The position numbers and the translations under genes were made by a program. From Nigrospora sphaerica (lineage: Eukaryota > Ascomycota > Sordariomycetes > Amphisphaeriales > Apiosporaceae), in the NCBI GenBank assembly GCA_018287875.1, contig JAGVVL010000013.1:3534001-3598000 (forward strand): DNA of 64,000 nt, given 5' to 3'. Of this stretch, positions 55,213 through 64,000 are shown one piece after another. Every line of letters begins with the position of its first letter. Position 1 is the stretch's first letter. The notes below the pieces were generated by a model, which had not been told where the DNA came from, ran no database searches, and worked only from the letters and a program-made list of their open reading frames with translations.

Positions 55213-56566
55213 TCAGCCCTCGTGGCTGTGGATATCCCAAAGAAAGTACTTGCCCGCCGAATTCTGCGGTCGCATGATTGTACAATCCGTGCTCCTCCCC
55301 GCGACGCCCTTGTTGAAGGTGCTAGCGCTCAAGGCGAACCATGAGCGAGACGGAAGGCTGAGGATGGCGTCCACTAACGTCTGCCGCACCCAGATAGGCG
55401 ACATGAAGCCCTGCCAAGTGATCCGACAAAGGGCGACATCCTGCGGTTCGTCTAACTCGGAAGGTACTTGGTACCGGGAGAGATACGGGTCGATGCTGTC
55501 CTTGGCGGCCACTCTTGGGCTGTCCATTCGCACCAGTGAAAGCCACTCATAGGTGTCCACGGCGAATGCTTCAAAATCAACTCTCCCGCCATGTTCCACG
55601 ATAGACTGCGGCGGGGCGATGTCCGCCATCTGCGTTTGCATGTCTTCCGTCAGAACAGGGGACGAGGTGTATTTGACCGGACTATGTTTGGTCAAGGGGT
55701 CTGGATCAGGGGCTGCAGATGGAATTGTCAGTAAGCACCTCTGCGGACCGCCGTAACTACATCTTACTTTGGGACATGTTGAGGAAAAGCCATGTCAGGG
55801 GCTGGTTGAAGACGGTTTTGCATGCATAAAGCAGCCTGTCAAAACCCTTCTTCCCCGGGAAGCTCGCGGGATCGCGCAAATCGAACTTGACAACTGGGAA
55901 ATTTAGTCACTTCGTGTACCGCCTTGTCTGGTGTTGCTCGCTTACCCCATCGGGGCTTGCTCCCCCGGTTTCCCTTCACGCCATGGGTGTGGCCAACCAA
56001 GCCCGCTCGCTCGTAGGTCTCCTTGTCAAGGAACATGGTGAGTTGTCCTAGAGCCATTTGTTTAGTATCATAGAATGGGGCCTGGCGTCACGAGGCCCTT
56101 ACCGTCCCTCAACGTAAAGACCGTGGGATTGCCCGTCTTGCACTCAGAAAGCATTGCGACGTTCCCTATCGTCCTTAGCACGACCAACAGATCAAAACCA
56201 CCCTGGCGTTGCCACGTACCGATCTTGATGTACTGAGTAAAAAAATCACCATCGAGGATATCCCCCAGACGCATAATTACCCGCTGGTATGTTGGGGCGT
56301 AGTCATCTTGTCCAAGCTTCAGCCGGAGCCGCTGCAGAAATTCCTGCGGCAGAACAAGGTCAACCTGCTACCAATTAGCACCGAGGAATCATAACGTCGT
56401 GAGAAGTACTGCTTAGTCTCACCCTGTGCACGAAATCCAGGCCGAGCAGCGTGCTCCACGGCTTGCCTTTGGAAGGCAGCTGCTTCGCATCGGGGTGGCT
56501 CATGGTGCCGTACGTGGCAAAGCATTTCGCGGTCTGGTAGACGCTGGGGTCCGGGAACGTGAACAT
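55213..56566 (-). CDS. RNase P/MRP protein subunit RPP40-like
   Basis: Six exons, 56566-56423, 56364-56220, 56165-56103, 56047-55946, 55893-55768 and 55712-55213, join in frame to 359 residues. It resembles the 40-kDa subunit of ribonuclease P and RNase MRP, nuclear complexes that trim tRNA 5' leaders and process pre-rRNA. Family-like pieces appear in order: PSVYQTAKCFATYGTM with QLPSKGKPW, VIMRLGDILDGDFFTQYIKIG, TVFTLRDG, LDKETYERAGLVG with VKGNRGSKPRW, FDLRDPASFPGKKGFDRLLY and NQPLTWLFLNMS. The last exon holds a more variable domain (VDTYEWLSLVRMDSPRV, ITWQGFMSPIWVRQTL). All introns are short (about 54-60 bp) with GT donors; every junction preserves phase, which strongly supports the model. 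The gene diverges from TRM11. Confidence 0.87.
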
Positions 56567-57129
56567 ATTGGCCGATGATAGAGGTGGTCGATTCGACCGG
56601 GCACCGTAATTGAAGCTGTCAGTCCGTCTGCGTCGGGCTGAATGCGACAAGCGGCAACCCATGTAGGAGAGAAAAGGTGAGAAGATAATACGAACACCCC
56701 ATGGCGCGAGTAGCGAAAGCTTCAATGAACGAGGCGGGGACAGTGTAGTTCATACTGTATAGCTTGATTCCCCGCCCTCGCCTGGAGTACTCAGTTAAGC
56801 AGCTGAACTGTTCTATGCACCAACCGGAAAACATGCACCTTCTAGGAGTGGCGCCATCTTTAGCACTCGGCCATTTCTCGATCGACTCACGCCCATGCAG
56901 TTTTAGTTACCCACGTCCCCTCGATACCTCTCATTTCACACAGCTCCGGTCTGGCTTTCGCAACGGCACAGCAAGAATACTGCCTCGTTAGAGCGCCAGG
57001 CGCCAGCCCACATTCCATTTCCCCGGAAAATTGACGCGCCAAAGCATCACTCATTGCCCTGCGCATCCCCATCACTTTCTCGGTTCTTGTCAAACCACCT
57101 CGCCGTTCTCTTCGGGGAGCGGAATCGCC
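56567..57129. promoter_or_regulatory. Bidirectional promoter region, RPP40-like and TRM11
   Basis: The two start codons lie 563 bp apart and point away from each other. Both products act in tRNA maturation, so shared control is plausible. No specific binding site could be assigned by eye. Confidence 0.5.
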
Positions 57130-58556
57130 ATGATGGAGTTCCTGATCCGCTTCAGTCAGTCCCATGAGACATTTCGCATGCCAGAGATACAAGCCCTGGC
57201 TTTGGTCGCCGGTGTGGACATGAAAGTTATCTTTTACGATGTTGAAGTCAGTACTTGCGCCAACAGCCCTAAATTTCTTTTTTCTCCTTCCCTGACCAGC
57301 GCTCGTAGTCACCATTTTGCGTCGTCGAACTTCCCTCGGAAGATGCTGCGAGGGCTATCATCCAGCGCTCCATCCTGGCGCAAAGCATCCATGAGCACTG
57401 GGGCACGGGCGACGACCTGGACAGCCTCCATGCCGAGGTCAAAAGGAAGACGCCCCATCTCTGGGCCAAATACAAGGAGTCCAGTTTCAAGCTGTCCATT
57501 GACGCCTACCAGGGCACCCGGCCAAGCAAGCAGAGGCTCGCGCTGATTAATTCTTTCTCGTATCTTCCCTTCCAGGGTGTGATTAAGATGTCCAGCCCAG
57601 ACGAGGAGTTCACGCTGTTCGAGCAATGGGATTACCAGGCAGTCGAGCGCAACCTGCCAGCGCCCATGAAAGTCCACTTTGGCCGCCTCATTGGTCAGTC
57701 GGGTAGGGACCTGATCAGGACGTTTGATCTTAAGAAAAGGGGCTACATTTCCACAACGTCCATGGACAGCGAGCTCGCCCTCGTCACGGCCAACATTGCG
57801 CTGGCCGCGCCGGGCAAGTTGTTCTACGACCCGTTCGTCGGGACGGGCAGCTTCCCCATTGCCTGCGCCCAGTGGGGTGCCGTGGGCTGGGGAAGCGACA
57901 TTGACGGACGAGCCATCCGGGGCGACGGCAACACCAAGAGTCTCAAGGGCAACTTTGAACAGTACGGCCTGGGACACCTGCTGGGAGACTCGTTCGTGTG
58001 CGATCTGACTAACAGCCCCGTCCGTAAAGCGAGGATCCTCGACGGCATCCTGTGCGATCCGCCCTACGGCGTGCGCGAAGGGCTGAAGGTGCTCGGCTGC
58101 CGCGACCCGGTCGCCTCGCCCTGGGTGGTGGAGAAGGGCAAGCTGGCGTGGCAAATGCCCGACTATGTGCCCCCGAAGAAGCCGTACAGCTTTGTCGCCA
58201 TGCTGGACGATATCTTGCAGTTCGCCACGGATACCCTGGTCGATAACGGTCGCCTGTCCTTCTGGATGCCCACGGCCAATGACCAAGACCAGGAGATCGG
58301 CGTGCCGTCGCACCCGTGCATGGAGCTCGTCGTCGTCTGTACACAGGTGTTCAACAAGTGGTCACGGCGGCTCATCACCTATCGCCGCATGGCCGACTCG
58401 GAGGTGGATGCTGAGGCTTTGACACAGTACCACGCGCGAGACCTGAAGAGCGAAGGTGTAACAGCGGACGAGTTGAATCCCTTCCGGCGTCATTACTTCA
58501 ACGGCTTCCGCACCGAGGCAGCCGTAGAGTCGGCTATCGACGCCGCCCCCAAATAA
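57130..58556 (+). CDS. TRM11: tRNA (guanine-10-N2)-methyltransferase catalytic subunit (TRM11)
   Basis: Two exons, 57130-57246 and 57309-58556, give 454 residues. The enzyme, with its partner Trm112, methylates guanosine 10 in the D-arm of tRNAs using SAM. The start (MEFLIRFSQSHETFRMPEI) and THUMP-like N-terminal domain are typical: splicing restores YDVE-SPFCVVELPS as in yeast Trm11. The methyltransferase core has the SAM motif FYDPFVGTGSFPIA near residue 235 and the catalytic DPPYGVRE near 340. Later RLSFWMPT and RRLITYRRM complete the Rossmann fold. The intron is 62 bp, with a GTCAGT donor and two possible acceptors; only the second (CGTAG) gives the conserved junction. Two adjacent methionines start the protein; either could be used. 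Confidence 0.94.
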
Positions 58557-61500
58557 GCATGGCCTGTTGCTCTGCCGACGGGGATAATTTCCTCGGCTGG
58601 GTCTAGTACCTCGGTCGACGAGTCGGTGATGATGTCGCGAGACAGGGCAAAGGAAAGGGGGCAGCTCTTGAAAGCCAGCCCGCGAGCTTGTGCGAATCGC
58701 CGCTTCGCCAGACGCTACGCCATTCTGGATACCGGCGGACCAGAAGGCCGAACAAGGAGGGCGGCGTCGTGCAGTCCACCACTAAACCTGCAGGCCCGTA
58801 AGCCGGCCGCAATGATGTCGTCGCCGCGCATACAAGTGCGTGCATGTGCATTACAGCTACGACATGACGCCTTACATGCTCACGAACTACGTTTCCACGC
58901 GTGGGCCGCAGGGCGGGAGGAGCCGCAGCATCGAAGGAAGAGTGGCCCGCCTGGCCTGGCCGCTCGGGACAAACTTTGACTCCTCACACGCACGTGCGCG
59001 GGGGGTGAAGCCAGGAGGGCTCGGATGGATGACTAGGCGCCCATCGCAGGCCGTCTGCGGGAAGCTCAGCAGCGAAACACGCAAATCGCGGCTTGCTGCC
59101 CTACGCCGTGGATGGCCCGCCTGCTACAGACTGCCGGAGTGCAGTGCTAAGAGTGACCGCCGAAAACAGAAGAGAGGTAGATAGTAGCTGTGACATCAGA
59201 GTCTCATCCACAATATCGCATATTGGCTTTCGAATTGCCCAGGGGTTGAGCTGGGAGTATCCCTCCGAGGGCAAATTCCCGACTGCAACACCCAACCGCC
59301 CGTCGTGCAGCATCGGCGTTTTCCATCGTTGCGCGCCGATGCCGACGGGCCGTGGGTTGGCTGGGCAGGGCGAGCTGCAGATGATGGGCGGCGGCATGTC
59401 ATGCGTGTCTGACTGGCTGTTGTGTTTCACGAGAAGCTCTCCCGTCCCCCCCCGGTCGCGTCCAGAGGGGCCGGGAACGGACGGGTCGCTGATCGTCCTG
59501 ACTGGGCCAGATGCCACATGTGCGCGCCTCGTACGTGCTGGAACAGGCGGAAGGAAAACAGATCCGTCTCAGTCGCCGCACCGTGCGGGACGGAACTGGA
59601 TTGATGCGATGACGGCCGGAACGCGGAACAGATGCTCGAGGCCGAGGCTTGGTTGGGCATATGGGAGACGAGCAGCGAAGTACCTAGTCTCTCACCACAA
59701 GGTGTAGTGATGCTATCTATCCCCAAAGCTGGAGGGGGAAGGGAAGAGGCTCGGAGGAGCCGGGGGCGCATAACCGCACGAGTAGGGAATGGGTCTCACT
59801 CGGAGCCTGCATGCGGGCATTTCTTGGCGGCCCAACCGGCTCGCATGAGGAACAGCAGCAATCCGTGACAGGTGACAGACTTGGAGGGTAGATTGTGACA
59901 GTAGTATGCACCTCCGTGCTTCTCTCGCTACGGGGAATAGGGGTCCCTTCCTCTATTCCGTATCTATCTACGTGTGCGCGGTAGCCGGTCCTGTTAGCAA
60001 GCCTGCAGCACGCAGGACAATGTTCTAAAACCCAGCAGTCGCTAGAAGGCCTGGTGAGAGGGAATCCATGGTCCACAATCCGTCATGAATGAAGAGGGGC
60101 CCCCAGTAGCATAAAAGGCTGGGAGTCAGTGTGGGGTTCTGGTCCCGTTCCCCGTTCCGGTAGCCTGAACCTCCGCCCAGGGCCTCATCGTCGCCCTCTC
60201 TTTTCTTTTTCCCCGCTGCCCAGGGCAAAAGCAGGCGGGCTCCAGTGGGTGAGCGAGTGGTTCCCAATACGGGCCAGGCTCCTGGCCTGGTCCGGCTGGG
60301 AAGTGGCAAGCAGCCTTGGAAGAGGCCGGTGCCGCCAATGGGGTCCCCTGGATGCTGCTAAATTGTGACCGAACCGTCCACCCATCGCATCGACATACGC
60401 CGACCCTCCTACTTACTACTTACTAACTGACTATAAACATAGTCGCGTCCACATAGACGAGGGGCCACGGGCGGCGTCATGATGTCGGCGTCCGGCCCTT
60501 CCTCCATCCCACGGGATGGCTGACTGCCTGGTCGCCCTGGCGTACAAGCTCCCTGTGACCCGGAGGCGATGGCGGGCCAACAAAACCACTGCCGCCAGAG
60601 TCAGTCAGTCAAGTCAGTCGCCGCGCCCACCGGTGACATTGGAACGGACCCGTCGACTGAGTCAAGACGACACCTCAGCTCTGCGACTACCGTTGGCCGC
60701 GCAGAAGCGTTGCCGGCAGCAGGTATGCACGAGCACATGAGCGCTGTAACGCCGCGCCACGGTTAACCCCCCTTCCCTTGCGACCCATGGGCAACTTTTC
60801 AGGGCCCTTGGGCTTCTGGGCTTTTGTCCGGATGTGTCTCTTTCGCGAGAAGCCGTCACCACGACCAACCAAGACGGGGCTGGCCTGCCGCACTACTGTA
60901 ACCGTCCTCGCTTGGTCAACCGCTGATGGCGCTGGCCGCGTGAAAGGGAATGCACCCCAGACCCATTCGGGGGTCGTTGGCCGTCGATCCCTGCGTAGGT
61001 ACCCTGTGTTGCAGTTGACGAAACCCCCAGTAATCTACTAATGTATACATCATGTGTGTACTTTTTCCATGGATCCCAGGCTGGAAGCCCGGCCGCCCGC
61101 AACCGCATACAACTATTCCTTCTCCTACCCTCCATTCCGTACCTATGCATCTCAACCCTTTGCGCAGCATTCGATCTAATGGTACTGCTACTCGACCAGT
61201 AAACACATGCGTATTTATAGTACCCCCATGCATGGCACATCTTCTTACTAGGTGACTGCTTGTCGAGAAGCTCGCAAGACAGCCCTGTTACGTACCTACC
61301 TTGTAAGCGGGTAAGAGGTAGGAGGTATGTACCGACTTTCTCAACTACCTCCCCCAGCGCGCCACTGCCCGCTTTGCCTTGTGCCGGTTCCCCGTTCCCC
61401 GTCCCCCGTTCCCACTGTACTACAATACCTCCCGTTATCGCTCCCACCTCAGCGGCCGAAACGAGCGACGACATCATCCCATCCCATGCTTCCTGGGGCG

Positions 61501-61853
61501 CGGGCAACTAATCATCGGCAGAACGCACATCTCGTAGCAGCACGGCCGCCGGGGCTAGTCTCCAGCCGCCAGACGCGCGCAGCGCAACGACCCCGTCTCT
61601 CGCGACATCGTTCGACAGGACGCCAACTTGTCTGCGCCGAATTCACAGCCTCCCCTCCCCGTCTTCGCTCTCCTCCTCTTGCACCTTGATTACCTTCCCG
61701 CCGCCTGCGCTTCAAAACCATAAACACCCCCGCCAACATCGACACGTGAGATTCCCACTCCAGGTACCGCCGCGTGCGTTCACCTCGTGTGCTTTTCATA
61801 CGGCAGACGCCATCCAAAGCTTGCTTTCTTTCTTTCGCCTGCCGCCCGCCGAC
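58557..61853. other. Intergenic, 3.3 kb
   Basis: No gene recognised on either strand; open frames are short and have no domain-like features. The end near 61853 is the upstream region and leader of the GID4 gene, with TACCTACC-type repeats around 61293-61330 and pyrimidine-rich tracts at 61650-61700. Confidence 0.5.
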
Positions 61854-63417
61854 ATGCCGACCCCATCCAATAACCCGCCGCCTGAGCTTTCGCCTCGCTC
61901 CTACGGCTCGACATGTCCCGACGACGTGCGTGCACCGGCACAGGCCCCCCACCGGCACGCCACCCCGGGCGGCTCGGACACCATGCAAGTCGACAACAAT
62001 GACGGCGCACCAACCCCCCCGGCCCTTTCGTCCTCGACCGCGTCCGCGTCGCATGAGCCTATTCGCGCCGCGCCGCCGCCGCCCTCGGAACCGCCGGTTG
62101 CCACCATGACGGATGAAGACTCGGAAGTAGACCCAGAAGAAGACGAGCTGATGGGCCTGCTCAGCGACCTATCGGGGCGGGACGAATCGGGGCTTGAAGA
62201 ATCACAGCCCGAGTCGCTGGAGGAGGATGAGGCCGGTGCATTGTTCAACAGTCTGTCCCGGCGGCCCGAGTCGCGAAGCGGCGTGGGCACGGCGCAGACG
62301 AGCCCGCAGTCCGCCGGCCCGGACGATGAATGCGACCACGAAAACGGCGCCGCGGCCGGCGAGGCTTCGAGTAAGGCTCAGGAGACAACAGTGCCCGATC
62401 CCGGCAGCCGCGACCGTTACACACCCCCGGCATCGGAAATGCACACGGAAATACCGGACGAACTTGTGTCGCTCATCGCCGAGGGTAACGAGAACCGTCG
62501 AATGGTCCAGTCGTTCGAGTTGGCCCCCATGGGGTATGAGACGACCAACATGAGGGTACGTACAACTTCACCAGGGGCACACGCTACGGCGTGCGACCTT
62601 TCAGCGAACTAACCATCCCGGGGAGGGGCGACAGATAATACCAACCCTGTCCTCATCCTTCCTGCGGCCTGGGAGTAAATTTAAAGGCACGCAGCAATCC
62701 GAAAGGCAGATATACGAGGTCGAAGTTGAGATAAAGAACGTTGACTTGCGGGAATCCTTCCTATGCGGCTATCTCAGGATTCAAGGTCAGTCTGCCCCGC
62801 AGCCGTGTCTCACTCCCATGCCGTCCTCCTATTCCACCGCCGCCCCGGCACAAACGCGGAACTGTGCAGCGACGGAGATGGCTGACTATCGGATCTCCCT
62901 TTCTCAGGCCTCACGGAAGACAACCCAAATCTCACAACGTATTTCGAGGGTGAGATCATCGGACCGCAGCACGGGTTCCTCACCAAGCACGACAGCTGGG
63001 GCGCGACCGACAGGATCGACCTGAACCACTGGAACAAATTCTCCGCCTTCCGGCCATACGCGAAGCAGGCTAAGCGCGGCTCCGTACACATCCAGCACCC
63101 CGAGGCCCAAGAAACTATTTTCATGCGCTGGAAGGAGCTGTTCCTTGTCCCTAACCACCGCGTCCTCACCATCAACGGCGCCAGCTTCGAGGGTTTCTAC
63201 TACATCTGCTTCAACCAGCGCGAGGGCTGCATCAGTGGCATCTACTTCCACGCTCGGAGCGAAAAGTGAGTCTCGGAATGGGGACAACGAGAGCGCTCCG
63301 TCGTCGCAGATTGCGGACCGGGAACAAGCCGTGCTAACACACCGGAACAGGTTCCAGCAGCTCGAATTAAAGCATGTCGACGACCGCGGCTGCTTCGCCG
63401 CCATGGAGCTGCGTTAA
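61854..63417 (+). CDS. GID4: GID complex substrate receptor GID4 (VID24)
   Basis: Four exons, 61854-62555, 62635-62785, 62908-63265 and 63351-63417, give 425 residues. GID4 recruits N-terminal proline degron substrates (for example gluconeogenic enzymes in yeast) to the GID/CTLH ubiquitin ligase in the cytosol. The first about 230 residues are disordered, rich in P, S, D and E. The beta-barrel domain follows: FLRPGSKFKGTQQSERQIYE, VDLRESFLCGYLRIQGLTED, TTYFEGEIIGPQHGFLT, HWNKFSAFRPYAK, FMRWKELFLVPNHRV and INGASFEGFYYICFN, then GIYFHARSEKFQQLEL. These match the human and yeast receptors segment by segment, including the pocket-forming parts. Splice sites are GTACGT, GTCAGT and GTGAGT with good acceptors, and phases agree. 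An in-frame start a little upstream (61686) lacks a conserved N-terminus, so 61854 is preferred but not proven. Confidence 0.94.
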
Positions 63418-64000
63418 TGGGACATGAGCAACGAAAGGCGGCATGTCGAAACTCAGCACACGAACCCTGCCTCAACGGGGCAAGGCATCGGGGGCGGACA
63501 TGGCCCCGTAATGCATGACGTCCACGGTAAGAGCAGTGTTAACCCTGGACATGGGAGACGGGGATGTCGACGCCTTTGGGTAAGCAGAGCGGCGTGTACG
63601 GGACCTCTCTAGCTTGAGGCGAGTGGGAGAGCGAGGAAGAGCAAGAACTTGAAGGTTGAACGCTGGGAAGCATCATCACCGCTCGTTCGTTTTGTTCTCA
63701 TACACGCGCAGATGCCCGCGCAGCACGCATAGCATTGGGGGATCGACTTGGGAGGCAACCATCATCCCACATACACATCACGGCCAATTATCGTGGCTCG
63801 GGGCAACCATAACGCCCCAACACTGTACATACTGTAGTGTTTTTTTTTCCCACGCCGTACATGCACATCGGCAGACGAACCGATTCGACATTGACGAAGA
63901 CGGCATTTGGCCAAGCTGAAGCTCTTCAGGGCAGGGGGGGCTTCTGGGAAATGGACTCGTACAATGTTACCTAGGGAACGGGCGCTCCAGTCGGGGAGAG
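63418..64000. other. 3' flank of GID4, window edge
   Basis: No gene seen. A short poly-T tract lies at 63840-63849. Confidence 0.55.

Noticed and set aside
54503..55285. 260-codon minus-strand frame
   Set aside because: Antisense to the ankyrin gene.
57309..58313. 334-codon minus-strand frame
   Set aside because: Antisense to TRM11 exon 2, whose conserved motifs are on the plus strand.

Overview
The window looks like nuclear DNA of a filamentous ascomycete, most probably a sordariomycete. Genes carry short introns (about 45-120 bp) with GTAAGT-like donors, CTGAC/CTAAC branch sites and CAG/TAG acceptors. Third codon positions are GC-rich, and the conserved proteins (S-adenosylhomocysteinase, eIF3h, beta-COP, TRL1, RPP40, TRM11, GID4) read as fungal versions. 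TACCTA-type simple repeats and AT-rich degraded stretches between GC-rich genes fit the same group. No rRNA, tRNA, CRISPR or intact transposon was recognised. Splice coordinates were worked out by hand from frame continuity and consensus sites; transcription was not checked.

Layout: 1-9 kb holds housekeeping genes on the minus strand (S-adenosylhomocysteinase, eIF3h, a UPF0643-type protein), preceded by 3 kb of low-complexity intergenic DNA. 9.8-20.6 kb is accessory: a seven-helix rhodopsin-domain protein, a decayed patch (11.1-15.2 kb), a secreted phosphorylcholine-phosphatase-like HAD enzyme, an AsaB/GA4-desaturase-type oxidoreductase, a small two-exon membrane-anchored peptide and a protein with two GFA zinc domains. 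20.6-24.1 kb is AT-rich and gene-free, with one GC-rich island bearing an inverted repeat.

24.1-38.7 kb is the least ordinary part. Remnants of a LysM-like and a collagen-like gene precede three intact-looking genes: an ankyrin plus von Willebrand A protein, a 731-residue secreted protein made of about 32 short cysteine repeats, and, divergent from it, a secreted coiled-coil protein with four near-identical 32-residue repeats between cysteine-rich PAN/Apple-like ends. The theme is extracellular matrix or cell surface. This is my best candidate for an undescribed module, but a joint function is inference.

38.7-46.9 kb is mostly intergenic and partly degraded, with one small single-pass membrane protein. 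46.9-63.4 kb is core again: beta-COP (SEC26), then three tRNA-biogenesis genes within 7.5 kb (tRNA ligase TRL1, RNase P/MRP subunit RPP40, tRNA guanine-10 methyltransferase TRM11) with a small ankyrin protein between them, and finally GID4, substrate receptor of the GID ubiquitin ligase.
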